NCBI GenBank assembly: GCA_024235915.1
Contig: JACKLO010000010.1
Location: 386,282 to 450,281 of the forward strand
DNA from: Burkholderiaceae bacterium
Lineage (GTDB): Bacteria > Pseudomonadota > Gammaproteobacteria > Burkholderiales > Burkholderiaceae_C
Reading direction: 5' to 3'
Length of the DNA stretch: 64,000 nt
This document shows, piece by piece, positions 41,432-50,224 of the stretch. A program made the position numbers and the translations under genes. Numbering within the stretch: position 1 is the stretch's first letter; each line of letters begins with the position of its first letter. The notes below the pieces were generated by a model, which saw nothing but the letters and a program-made list of their open reading frames with translations, made no database searches and had not been told where the DNA came from.

Positions 41432-42181
41432 TCAGTGCCCGATGATCTTCGCCAGGAAGTCCTTCGTGCGGTCGCTCTGCGGGTGATCGAAGAAGTTGTG
41501 CGGGTCGTTCTGCTCGACGATCTGGCCCTGGTCCATGAAGATCACGCGGTCGGCCACGGCCTTGGCGAAACCCATCTCGTGGGTGACGCACAGCATGGTG
41601 ATGCCCTGCCCGGCGAGTTCGATCATCACGTCGAGCACTTCCTTGATCATCTCCGGGTCGAGCGCCGAGGTGGGCTCGTCGAAGAGCATGATCTTGGGCG
41701 TCAGGCACAAGGCGCGCGCGATGGCCACACGCTGCTGCTGGCCGCCGGAGAGCTGCAGCGGGTACTTCTTCGCCTGCTCGGCGATGCGCACGCGCGTGAG
41801 CTGCTGCATCGCGCGCTCCTCGGCCTCCTTCCTGGGCACGTGGCCCACCCACATCGGCGCCAGGGTCAGGTTCTCCAGCACGGTCAGGTGCGGGAACAGG
41901 TTGAACTGCTGGAACACCATGCCAACCTGCTTGCGGATCTGCTCCACGGCCTTCACGTCGTCGGTCAGTGCGATGCCGTCCACGCTGATCTGGCCTTCCT
42001 GGTAGGCCTCCAGCGCGTTGACGCAGCGGATGAGTGTGGACTTGCCGGAGCCGGAGGGCCCGCAGATCACGATGCGTTCACCCTTGCGCACGGAGAGGTC
42101 GATGTCGCGCAGCACGTGGAAGGCATTGCCGTACCACTTGTTGACCTTGTCGAAACGGATGATGGGTTCGTCGTTGGACAT
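41432..42181 (-). CDS. aapP: Polar amino-acid ABC transporter ATP-binding protein
   Basis: A 249-residue ATPase of the GlnQ/AapP type. Walker A is GPSGSGKSTLIRC, the signature LSGGQQQRVAIARAL, Walker B IMLFDEPTSALDPEM and the switch His is in VTHEMGFA. It is the last gene of the aapJQMP operon for general L-amino-acid uptake, 11 bases after aapM. The C-terminus matches the family (DRTKDFLAKII). Confidence 0.95.
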   Translation of the reverse strand: MSNDEPIIRFDKVNKWYGNAFHVLRDIDLSVRKGERIVICGPSGSGKSTLIRCVNALEAYQEGQISVDGIALTDDVKAVEQIRKQVGMVFQQFNLFPHLTVLENLTLAPMWVGHVPRKEAEERAMQQLTRVRIAEQAKKYPLQLSGGQQQRVAIARALCLTPKIMLFDEPTSALDPEMIKEVLDVMIELAGQGITMLCVTHEMGFAKAVADRVIFMDQGQIVEQNDPHNFFDHPQSDRTKDFLAKIIGH

Positions 42182-42192
42182 GCGGATTCCTG

Positions 42193-43296
42193 TCAGCGCA
42201 CGCGGCTCACGGCCACCTGCTTCTCGACCCACAGGCTGTAGCGCGACATGGCGAAACAGAAGCAGAAGTAGATCGCGGTGATGAAGAAGTAGGCCTCGAG
42301 CTTGAACGGCCGCCAGTCGACGTCGGAGTTCAGGGCCAGGCCCAGTGCGCCCGTCAGCTCGTACAGGCTCACGATCGTGACCAGCGAGGTGTCCTTGAAG
42401 ATGCTGATGAAGTTGTTCATCATGCTCGGCACCACCATCGCCAGCGCCTGCGGCAGCACGATCTTGCGCTGCGTCTGCCAGTAGCTCAGGCCCAGGGTGT
42501 CCGCCGCTTCCAGCTGGCCCTTGGGGATGGCCTGGAGGCCGCCGCGCACGATCTCGGCCATGTAGGCCGCGGCGAACAGCGTGATGCCCACCAGCACCCG
42601 CACCAGCACGTCGATGCTCGTGCCCTGCGGCATGAACAGCGGGAACATGAAGCTGGCCATGAACAGCACGCTGATCAAGGGCACACCGCGGATCAGCTCG
42701 ATGTAGACCACGCACACGGTGCGGATGGCCGGCAGGTTGCTGCGCCGACCCAGGGCCACAAGCACGCTGAGCGGGAAGGCCAGGAAGATCGACAGCGTGG
42801 CCAGCATCACCGTCAGCGGCAGGCCACCCCAGAGGTCGGTGCGCACCGGCGCCAGGCCCAGCACTCCGCCACCCATCAGGGCAAAGAAGACCGCCAGCAC
42901 GCCGACCCACAGCGCCACCAGCCAAGGCTTCCAGAACCATCGGATGCAGCTGACGACCAGCGCGCCCACCATCAGCGCGGTGGCCAGTTCCGGCCGCCAC
43001 TGCTGTTCGAAGGGGTAGCGGCCGAAGACGATGACGCGCCACTTCTCGGTGACGACGCCCCAACAGGCGCCGCTGCCGCGCGCGGCCTGGCAGGCGTTGG
43101 CGTCGGCGCCGAAGACGGCCTGCACGAGGCCCCAGTGGGCGGCCTGCGGCAGCAGGTAGAGCGCCAGGCCGAGCAGCACGACCGTGGTCAGCGTGCTTTT
43201 CCAGTCGCCGAAGAGATTGCGTCGGGCCCAGGGCACCAGGCCTTCGGTGTTGACCGGGGCCGGGCGCGGGGCGATGGGGGTGAAGGTGTCGGCCAC
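42193..43296 (-). CDS. aapM: Polar amino-acid ABC transporter permease
   Basis: A 367-residue inner-membrane permease with about eight helices. The cytoplasmic EAA loop is EAADTLGLSYWQTQRKIVLP (about residues 277-296), followed by NNFISIFKDTSLV. The long insertion with two Cys (ANACQAARGSGACWG) early in the protein is typical of AapM. The start is GTG 43296 with AAGG upstream. It lies four bases after aapQ. Confidence 0.93.
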   Translation of the reverse strand: MADTFTPIAPRPAPVNTEGLVPWARRNLFGDWKSTLTTVVLLGLALYLLPQAAHWGLVQAVFGADANACQAARGSGACWGVVTEKWRVIVFGRYPFEQQWRPELATALMVGALVVSCIRWFWKPWLVALWVGVLAVFFALMGGGVLGLAPVRTDLWGGLPLTVMLATLSIFLAFPLSVLVALGRRSNLPAIRTVCVVYIELIRGVPLISVLFMASFMFPLFMPQGTSIDVLVRVLVGITLFAAAYMAEIVRGGLQAIPKGQLEAADTLGLSYWQTQRKIVLPQALAMVVPSMMNNFISIFKDTSLVTIVSLYELTGALGLALNSDVDWRPFKLEAYFFITAIYFCFCFAMSRYSLWVEKQVAVSRVR

Positions 43297-43300
43297 AGGC

Positions 43301-44482
43301 TTACCTTTCCTGGATGGCGACGCGCTTGTTGTACCAGTTCATCAGCGCCGAAGTGCTCAGCGAGGTGCTCAGGTACACGAGCATGATGATGGCGATGCAT
43401 TCCACCGCGCGGCCGCTCTGGTTGAGCGTGGTGTTGGCGATGGAGACCACGTCGGGGTAGCCGATGGCCACCGCCAGCGACGAGTTCTTCGTCAGGTTCA
43501 GGTACTGGTTGGTCAGCGGCGGAATGATCACCCGCATGGCCTGGGGCAGCACCACGAGGCGCATGCGCTGGCGCGGGCTCAGGCCCAGCGCGCTGGCGGC
43601 TTCGGTCTGGCCGTGACTCACCGACTGGATGCCCCCCCGCACCACCTCGGCCACGAAAGCGCCGGTGTAGAGCGTCAGGCCGATCAGCACCGCCATGAAT
43701 TCCGGCGTGGCACTGATGCCGCCGTCGACCATGAAGGCCAGCTGTTCGGGGATGGACCACTCGCGTGGCGCACCACCGGCGGCCCAGCCGATGCCCGCCC
43801 CCAGCACCACCGCGGCCAGCGGCAGCGCCCAGCGGTTGCGGTCCTGCCCGGTGCGCTCGAATTCGCGCTGCGCCCAGCGCCGGTAGCCGACGCCGGCGAC
43901 GAGGCCCACCAGCGCGCCCAGCGCTGCCCAGGCATGGCCCTGCGCCCACACCGGCGACGGAAAGGCGAAGCCGCCCTTGCTCAGGTAGAAGAGGTTGCCG
44001 GCATTCCAGGCCTCCTGCGGCGGCGGCAGCACCTCCACGAAGAACAGGTACCACATCAGCAGCTGCAGCAGGATGGGCACGTTGCGGAAAGTCTCGACGT
44101 AGCCGTAGCACAGCCCGCGCACCAGTGCGTTGTGGCTGAAGCGGCCCACGCCCATCAGCACGCCGACGAGCGTGGTCAGCACGATGCCGATCACCGCCAC
44201 GCGCAGCGTGTTGAGCACGCCCACCCACAGCGCCTTCCCGTAGCTCTCGCTGGGGTCGTAGGCGACCATGGTTTCGCCGATGTCGAAGCCGGCGGACTGA
44301 CCCAGGAAGTCGAAGCCGCTCTGGATGCCACGTTCACGCATGTTGACCTGCGTGTTGTGGGCCAGGAAGGCGACGACGGCGGCGACGACGGCCAGTGCCA
44401 GGGCCTGGTACAGCCAGCCTCGCACGGCTCTGCTGCGCAGCGACCAGACGGTCTTCTTGCGCGGGGGCTCTCGGGTGCTCAA
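43301..44482 (-). CDS. aapQ: Polar amino-acid ABC transporter permease
   Basis: A 393-residue inner-membrane permease. The EAA loop is TEAASALGLSPRQRMRLVVL and is followed by LTKNSSLAVAIGYPD, a signature of this family. A long periplasmic insertion lies between the first helix and the permease core, as in AapQ. The start TTG 44482 is preferred because GGAG lies eight bases ahead; an in-frame GTG at 44530 would add 16 residues with no ribosome site. The gene before it, aapJ, carries a stop codon. Confidence 0.9.
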   Translation of the reverse strand: MSTREPPRKKTVWSLRSRAVRGWLYQALALAVVAAVVAFLAHNTQVNMRERGIQSGFDFLGQSAGFDIGETMVAYDPSESYGKALWVGVLNTLRVAVIGIVLTTLVGVLMGVGRFSHNALVRGLCYGYVETFRNVPILLQLLMWYLFFVEVLPPPQEAWNAGNLFYLSKGGFAFPSPVWAQGHAWAALGALVGLVAGVGYRRWAQREFERTGQDRNRWALPLAAVVLGAGIGWAAGGAPREWSIPEQLAFMVDGGISATPEFMAVLIGLTLYTGAFVAEVVRGGIQSVSHGQTEAASALGLSPRQRMRLVVLPQAMRVIIPPLTNQYLNLTKNSSLAVAIGYPDVVSIANTTLNQSGRAVECIAIIMLVYLSTSLSTSALMNWYNKRVAIQER

Positions 44483-44571
44483 GCGGCGCTCCGGAAGGTC
44501 AGGGGCGGGCCGGCCGGCGCCCTCGGGCACCGCGCCGGCCAGGGAGCCCTTGCGGGCTCAGCGGTGGCGCT

Positions 44572-45612
44572 TCAGCGCACCGGCGGCGCGTACATCAGGC
44601 CGCCTTCGGTCCACAGGTTGTTGGTGCCGCGCGGCAGGCCGATGGACGTCTTCTCGCCAACGTTGCGCTTGAAGATCTCGCCGTAGTTGCCGCCGGCCTT
44701 GATGGCGCGCAGCGCCCATTCCTTGTCCAGGCCCAGCAGCTTGCCGGTGTCCTCGTTGCCAGCGCCCAGCAGGCGCATCACGCTCGGGTTCTTGCTTTCG
44801 GCCTTCATCTTGTCGGCATTGGCGGCGGTGACGCCGAATTCCTCGGCCTCCAGCAGCGCGTTGAGCGTCCACTTGGCGATGGCGAAGAACTCGTCGTCGC
44901 CGCGGCGGATCGACGGGCCCAGCGGTTCCTTGCTGATGAGCTCCGGCAGGATCATGTGGTCGGCCGGGTTCTTGGCTTCCTTGCTGCGCACCGAGGCCAG
45001 GCCCGAGGCGTCCGTGGTGAAGACCTGGCAGCGGCCGCTGAAGTAGGCGCCGGTGGCGGCTTCCTGCTTCTCGAACACGATGGGCTTGAGCTGCAGGTTG
45101 TTGGCGCGCGAGTAGTCGGTGAGGTTCAGTTCCGTGGTGGTGCCCGACTGCACGCAGACCTGCGCGCCCTTGAGCTGCTTGGCGCTCTTGACGTTCAGGC
45201 TCTTGGGCACCATGAAGCCCTGGCCGTCGTAGAAGGTGACGCCGACGAAGTGCATGCCCAGCGAGGCGTCGCGCGTCAGCGTCCAGGTGGTGTTGCGCGA
45301 CAGCACGTCGATCTCGCCCGACTGCAGGGCCGTGAAGCGCTGCTGCGCCGTCAGCGGGGCCTAGCGCACCTTGTTGGCGTCACCCAGGATGGCCGCGGCC
45401 AGCGCGCGGCAGTAGTCGACGTCGAGGCCGGTCCACTTGCCCTGGCTGTCGGCGGCCGAGAAACCGGCCAGGCCGGTGTTCACACCGCACACCAGCGTGC
45501 CGCGGGCCTTGATGGCGTCGAGGTCCTTGCCGGCGAAGGCGGGGGACGAAGCGCCGAAGCCGACGGCGACGAACGCGGCGGCCATCACGGCACGGGTGGC
45601 AAAACGGGTCAT
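44572..45612 (-). pseudogene. aapJ: Amino-acid ABC transporter substrate-binding protein with an in-frame amber codon
   Basis: The periplasmic binding protein of the operon, 347 codons in all. A signal peptide (ending SSPAFAG) leads residues 1-27. The family region GLDVDYCRALAAAILGD then reads KVR, TAG (45361-45363), APLTAQQRFTALQSGEIDVLS. Homologues have Tyr at that position, so TAC or TAT has become TAG by one base change; both sides are in the same frame. The rest is intact (SRNTTWTLTRD, FTTDASGLASVRS, NNLWTEGGLMYAPPVR). Either the gene is freshly inactivated, the codon is suppressed, or a base is miscalled. Confidence 0.85.
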
Positions 45613-45678
45613 GGGATCTTGGCTCCTGTGATGAGTGATCAGCGTGGCGAGCACCGATGCGGTGCGTTCCCGCAGGGT

Positions 45679-45694
45679 AGCAAGCCACGGGCCA
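45679..45694 (-). promoter_or_regulatory. Sigma-54 promoter of the aapJQMP operon
   Basis: On the minus strand TGGCCCGTGGCTTGCT matches eleven of twelve fixed positions of TGGCACG-N4-TTGCW, with GG and GC ten bases apart. Transcription would start near 45668, about 55 bases before the aapJ ATG, which has AGGAG ahead of it. Nitrogen-regulated (NtrC) amino-acid uptake genes commonly use sigma-54. Confidence 0.7.
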
Positions 45695-45779
45695 GGAATG
45701 TCGGCGACGCCTCCGTGCCCAGGCATCGGGGCGAACCCGATGTATGCTGAAAGCGCATGGCATGCGGCAAGGGTGGTGA

Positions 45780-46697
45780 ATGAGCCAACAGGAGATCCGG
45801 CGCGCTGCGCACGCCGACACCGCGCAATTGATCGAGCGCGCCTGGCGCTTGCGCCATGACGACAGCCGGCAGGCGCGTGGCGCCGCGCTGCGCGCGCTGG
45901 ACCTGGCGACGACGCGAGGTGATCCGCTCGGCGCGGCCTGGGCGACGTTGCGGCTGGCGGTGTGCGAGCACATCCTGGCCATCGAGCAGGACGACGAACT
46001 GGCGCGGCTGCAGACCTGCGTGGACGCGATGCGATTGCTGGGTGACAGCCACGGTGAAGCCGAGGCGCTCAACCTGTTGGGCAACACCCTGAGCATCCGT
46101 GGCGACCACGAGGCGTCGCTGCAGGCGCATCGGCAGTGCTGCGCTCTGCGCGAGACGGCCGGCGATGCGGCCGGCGTGGCCGGATCACTGGGCAACCAGG
46201 CGATCCCGCTGCGGGCTTTGGGCCGATGGCATGAAGCGCGGGAGGTCGGACGCAACAGCCTGCGCATGGCGCAATTGGCTGGCCAGGGAAGTGGCACGGC
46301 CTACGCGCACGTCGGCCTGGGTCTGACCGAATTGCAGGCCGGCGATCCAGCGGCCGCCGTCGTGCACCTGGAACTGGCGTTTGCGGCTGCAGCGCGCACC
46401 GAAGACCGCGCGCTGGAATGCACCGCATTGACGCGCCTGGCCCAGGCACGACTGCAGCTCGGCGCGATGGACCCTGCACGTGAGCTGCTGGGGCGGGCGC
46501 AGGCCATTGCCCAGCGGACGGGCAATGTGCGGGACGCCTGGCGCGTCTGCCTGGTCTGGGGCCTGCTCGAACGGGCGGCCGGCAACGCGGCGCACGCCGA
46601 CGCGCATTTCGCCGCAGCGCTCCACGAAGCCCGGCGCGGCCACGACCAGTTGCTGGCGCGTGAGGTCGAGGCAGCGCGGGTACCCGCGACCGCCTGA
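45780..46697 (+). CDS. Tetratricopeptide-repeat protein of unknown function
   Basis: A 305-residue helical soluble protein made of about six or seven TPR-like units (for example GEAEALNLLGNTLSIRGDHE and AAVVHLELAFAAAARTEDRA), with no other domain. Proteins with such repeats are often the N-terminal sensor part of guanylate or diguanylate cyclases, but this one ends after the repeats with a proper stop. ATG 45780 follows AAGGGTGG. It is divergent from aapJ and convergent with the crotonase gene, four bases apart at the stops. No partner is evident. Confidence 0.75.
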   Translation: MSQQEIRRAAHADTAQLIERAWRLRHDDSRQARGAALRALDLATTRGDPLGAAWATLRLAVCEHILAIEQDDELARLQTCVDAMRLLGDSHGEAEALNLLGNTLSIRGDHEASLQAHRQCCALRETAGDAAGVAGSLGNQAIPLRALGRWHEAREVGRNSLRMAQLAGQGSGTAYAHVGLGLTELQAGDPAAAVVHLELAFAAAARTEDRALECTALTRLAQARLQLGAMDPARELLGRAQAIAQRTGNVRDAWRVCLVWGLLERAAGNAAHADAHFAAALHEARRGHDQLLAREVEAARVPATA

Positions 46698-46700
46698 CGC

Positions 46701-47534
46701 TCAGACCGTCGGAATCACCCCCAGCGGGTCGAAGTCCGCCGCCGTCTTCGCCTTCCACGCGGCGATGGCGCGGTGCATCTCGTCGAGGTCGAAGATCGCG
46801 CTCTGCAGCAGCGTCATCTGCGCCAGTGCTTCGTGCGTGGGGTGGTCCACCGCGTAGTTCAGCGCGCGCTTGCTGCCGGCGATGGCCAAGGGCGACTTGT
46901 CGGCGATCTGCCGCGCCAGGTCCAGTGCATGGGCCAGCAGGGCATCGGCATCGGGCAGCACGGCGTTGACCAGCCCGATGGCCAGCGCGCGCTCGGCGCC
47001 CACACGCTCGCCGGTGTAGGCCATCTGCCGCGCCACGGCAGGGGCCACGATCTTCGGCAACCGCTGCAGCACGCCCATGTCGGCGGCCATGCCGATGTGG
47101 ATCTCCTGCACCGTGAAGAAGGCGTCGGCGCTGGCCACGCGGATGTCGCAGGCGGTGGCCAGGTCCAGCGCGCCGCCCACGCAGCCGCCCTGCACGGCGC
47201 AGATCACCGGGAAGCGCGCCGTCTCCAGCACGTCCACCGTCTGCATCAGCCGGCGCAGCCCGTCCTGGAACGCGAGCCGCCTGCGCGCCGTGGCTGTGTC
47301 GAGCATCGGCAGGCCGCCGTCGAAGGTCTCCAGCGCCATGCCTGCGCTGAAGTGGCGGCCAGTGGAGGAGATCACCAGCACGCGGGTCTCGCCGGCGTCG
47401 TCCAACGCCTGCACGGTGGCGCGCAGGCTGCGGAAGAAGGCCGGGGTCAGCGCGTTCAGCCGCTCGGGCCGGCAGAGCTGCAGGTGGGCGATGCCAGGCG
47501 CGGGTGTCGTGACTTGGAAATCGGGGCTGTCCAT
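46701..47534 (-). CDS. Enoyl-CoA hydratase/isomerase (crotonase family)
   Basis: A 277-residue crotonase-fold enzyme. The oxyanion-hole segments are STGRHFSAGMAL and CAVQGGCVGGALDLATACD. The catalytic-region ADAFFTVQEIHIGMAADMG has Glu and an Asp where dienoyl-CoA isomerases have Asp, so a delta3,5-delta2,4-dienoyl-CoA isomerase-like role is possible. ATG 47534 is preceded by TATGCT six bases upstream and no ribosome site. It is divergent from the lipase-like gene. Confidence 0.88.
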   Translation of the reverse strand: MDSPDFQVTTPAPGIAHLQLCRPERLNALTPAFFRSLRATVQALDDAGETRVLVISSTGRHFSAGMALETFDGGLPMLDTATARRRLAFQDGLRRLMQTVDVLETARFPVICAVQGGCVGGALDLATACDIRVASADAFFTVQEIHIGMAADMGVLQRLPKIVAPAVARQMAYTGERVGAERALAIGLVNAVLPDADALLAHALDLARQIADKSPLAIAGSKRALNYAVDHPTHEALAQMTLLQSAIFDLDEMHRAIAAWKAKTAADFDPLGVIPTV

Positions 47535-47571
47535 GCTGCCAGCATAGCCGCCGCATGCTTCAATGCCGCCC

Positions 47572-48459
47572 ATGGAAAGCCTGGATTCACTGCCGCTGGC
47601 CGACGGCACGCGGCTGCGCCTGCACACCTGGCCGGCGCCGGCGCGGCCGCATGGCCGCGTGCTCATCGTGCATGGCCTGGGCGAACACGGCGGGCGCTAC
47701 GCCCACGTGGCGCAGGCACTGGCGCAGGCGGGCTGGGCCGCCTACGGCTACGACCACCGTGGCCACGGCGGCAGTGATGGCGTGCGTGGCGGCATCCCGC
47801 GGCATGATGCGCTCTGCGCCGACCTGGCCGCGGTGATCGACCACCTGCGTGCCGACGAGAGCCCGTTTGCAGGCCCCTTCGTGCTGCTGGGGCACAGCAT
47901 GGGCGGCCTGGTGGCGGCACGCTTCGTGGCCGAAGCCTTGGCCGCAACCCCTGCCGCCTGGTCGCGTCCGGTGGATGCGCTGGTGCTGTCCTCGCCGGCG
48001 CTGGACACCGGCCTGAGCGCTGCGCAACGCGCGCAACTGTGGCTGGGTGAACACCTGCTGCCTGACCGGCCCATGCCCAATGGCCTGAAGCCGGCATGGG
48101 TGTCGCGCGACCCGCAGACCGTGCGCGACTACGTGGCCGACCCGCTGGTGCACGACCGCATCACCGCGCGCCTGGCGCGGTTCATCGTCGGCGAGGGCGC
48201 CCACGTGCTGATGGCCGCACCGCGCTGGCGCGTGCCCACGCTGCTGATGTGGGCCGGGGCCGACCGCTGCGTGGCACCAGCGGGCTCTGCAGCGTTCGCC
48301 GCGGCCACACCACATCCGCTGGTGCAGCACCACGGATTCGAGGGCCTGGCGCACGAGATCTTCAACGAGCCCGAGCGTGCCGAGGTGCTGGCCCACCTGA
48401 CCCGCTGGCTGGTCGAGATCAGCGGGCCCACGCTGCCCGGCACGCGGCCCGCCAAGTAG
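47572..48459 (+). CDS. Alpha/beta hydrolase, monoacylglycerol lipase-like
   Basis: A 295-residue hydrolase of the lysophospholipase/monoacylglycerol lipase group (Hydrolase_4). The opening LIVHGLGEHGGRYAHVAQAL and YGYDHRGHGGSDG are diagnostic. The nucleophile is GHSMGG, the acid is in WAGADRCV and the His in EGLAHEIFNEPER. No signal peptide is present, so it acts in the cytoplasm. A start nine bases earlier (ATG 47563) is equally open. The natural substrate, probably an acylglycerol or other lipid ester, is not proven. Confidence 0.88.
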   Translation: MESLDSLPLADGTRLRLHTWPAPARPHGRVLIVHGLGEHGGRYAHVAQALAQAGWAAYGYDHRGHGGSDGVRGGIPRHDALCADLAAVIDHLRADESPFAGPFVLLGHSMGGLVAARFVAEALAATPAAWSRPVDALVLSSPALDTGLSAAQRAQLWLGEHLLPDRPMPNGLKPAWVSRDPQTVRDYVADPLVHDRITARLARFIVGEGAHVLMAAPRWRVPTLLMWAGADRCVAPAGSAAFAAATPHPLVQHHGFEGLAHEIFNEPERAEVLAHLTRWLVEISGPTLPGTRPAK

Positions 48460-48511
48460 GCAGGCAGGCACCGCCTGTGCCACAGTGCAGGCCTGCGCAA
48501 GGAGAACCTGC

Positions 48512-49996
48512 ATGAACGCCCGCGACCCCCACCTGCCGCTGCAACCCGACGAAGCCAGCGCGCTCGGCCGCTTTGCCGACACCGCCTGGGACGAACGCAT
48601 CCTGCCGGCGCTGACCGATTACGTCGCGGTGCCGGCCAAGAGCCCGATGTTCGATGCCGACTGGTCGGCCAACGGCCTCATCGACCGTGTGGTGCGTGAC
48701 GCCGCGCTGTGGGTGGAATCTCGCCGCGTGCCGGGCCTGCGGCTGGAAGTCATCCGACTCGAAGGCCGCACGCCGGTGATCTTCTTCGAGGTGCCGGCCA
48801 CGAAGACCGATGCGCAGGGCAGCGGCGACACCGTGCTGCTCTACGGCCACCTGGACAAGCAGCCTGAATTCACCGGCTGGCGGCGCGACCTCGGCCCCTG
48901 GACGCCGAAGTACGAGGACGGCCTGCTCTACGGCCGCGGCGGGGCCGACGACGGCTATGCCGTCTATGCCGCCATCAGCGCCATCGAGGCGCTGCAGGCC
49001 CAGGGCCTGCCGCACCCGCGCTGCGTGGGCCTGATCGAGACCTGCGAGGAAAGCGGCTCCTACGACCTGCCCGCCTACCTGGACGCGCTGCGCCCGCGGC
49101 TGGGCAACGTCGGCCTCGTGGTCTGCCTGGACAGCGGCGCCGGCAACTACGACCAGCTCTGGCTCACCACCAGCCTGCGCGGCATGGTCAGCGGCGTGCT
49201 GAAGGTGGAAGTGCTGACCGAGGGCATCCACAGCGGTGACGCCAGCGGCCTGGTGCCCAGCAGCTTCCGTGTGATGCGCCAGGTGCTGGACCGGCTGGAG
49301 GACGCCGAGTCCGGCAACCTGCTGCCCGGCTTCTTCCACTGCGAGATCCCCGGGTCACGCATCGATCAGGCGAAGGCCACGGCCGCCATCCTGGGCGACG
49401 AGGTCTGGAAGCGCATGCCCTGGGCCTGCGGGGCCGATGGCGGCCCGGTGCTGCCGACGACGACCGACGCGGTCGAAGGCCTGCTGCGCCGCACCTGGCG
49501 GCCCACGCTCAGCGTGACCGGTGTCGATGGGTTCCCGGAACTGAAGAACGCCGGCAACGTGCTGCGGCCGTACACGGCCTTCAAGCTCAGCCTGCGCCTG
49601 CCGCCGCTGGTGGACGGCCACCAGGCCAGCGTGCGCCTGAAGGCGCTGCTGGAGGACAACGCGCCCTACAACGCCAAGGTCACGTTCCAACCCGATGGCC
49701 GCGCCGGTGCGCTGGGCGCCACCGGCTGGAACGCGCCGGAGTTGTCCACCTGGCTGGAAGATGCGCTCAATGCGGCGTCCACGGCCCATTTCGGTGCGCC
49801 CTGCGGCTACATCGGCCAGGGCGGCACCATCCCGCTGATGAGCATGCTGCAGCAGGGCTTCCCGGCCGCGCAGATGATGGTCTGCGGCGTGCTGGGCCCC
49901 AAGAGCAACGCGCACGGCCCCAACGAGTTCCTGCACGTGCCCTACGCCAAGAAGCTCACCGCGGCGGTGGCGCAGGTGATCGCGGCCTGCCCCTGA
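48512..49996 (+). CDS. M20-family metallopeptidase
   Basis: A 494-residue zinc-dependent amidohydrolase or dipeptidase. The metal ligands are in LLYGHLDKQPEF, GRGGADDGYAVYAAI and ETCEESGS (catalytic Glu). The dimerisation lid domain follows at about residues 230-390, and the final His ligand is in SNAHGPNEFLHV. The protein is complete. ATG 48512 has AAGGAGA ahead. It may release amino acids from di- or acyl-peptides; no specific substrate is indicated. Confidence 0.93.
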   Translation: MNARDPHLPLQPDEASALGRFADTAWDERILPALTDYVAVPAKSPMFDADWSANGLIDRVVRDAALWVESRRVPGLRLEVIRLEGRTPVIFFEVPATKTDAQGSGDTVLLYGHLDKQPEFTGWRRDLGPWTPKYEDGLLYGRGGADDGYAVYAAISAIEALQAQGLPHPRCVGLIETCEESGSYDLPAYLDALRPRLGNVGLVVCLDSGAGNYDQLWLTTSLRGMVSGVLKVEVLTEGIHSGDASGLVPSSFRVMRQVLDRLEDAESGNLLPGFFHCEIPGSRIDQAKATAAILGDEVWKRMPWACGADGGPVLPTTTDAVEGLLRRTWRPTLSVTGVDGFPELKNAGNVLRPYTAFKLSLRLPPLVDGHQASVRLKALLEDNAPYNAKVTFQPDGRAGALGATGWNAPELSTWLEDALNAASTAHFGAPCGYIGQGGTIPLMSMLQQGFPAAQMMVCGVLGPKSNAHGPNEFLHVPYAKKLTAAVAQVIAACP

Positions 49997-50141
49997 GCGC
50001 GCGGTCAGGCCAGTGCCATGACGCAACGGCGTGGGTGCCCACCCACGACAGACTGACGCGCGAGGCCTGGGGAAATCCTCCCCCTTCATCGCGGGGTTCG
50101 GCGCCCTGAGCCGGCTCCGCAGACGGCGGCTGTCGATAATC

Positions 50142-50157
50142 TGGCACGGTCCTCGCT
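50142..50157 (+). promoter_or_regulatory. Sigma-54 promoter of the PEP-CTERM gene
   Basis: TGGCACGGTCCTCGCT matches eleven of twelve fixed positions of the -24/-12 consensus TGGCACG-N4-TTGCW, with GG and GC ten bases apart. Transcription would start near 50168, leaving a leader of about 57 bases before ATG 50225. The remaining intergenic DNA (49997-50141) shows nothing else recognisable. Confidence 0.7.
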
Positions 50158-50224
50158 CAGGTCCGGGTGGGGGCTCGCAGGGCTGCGGCCCCGTGATCCA
50201 CAACACTCTGGAGGGATTCTTCGA

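Noticed and set aside
45306..45363. Frameshift in aapJ
   Set aside because: Both halves read in the same frame across 45361-45363, so the break is a single TAG codon, not an insertion or deletion. A second gene starting at the internal Met near 45306 would lack a signal peptide and a ribosome site.
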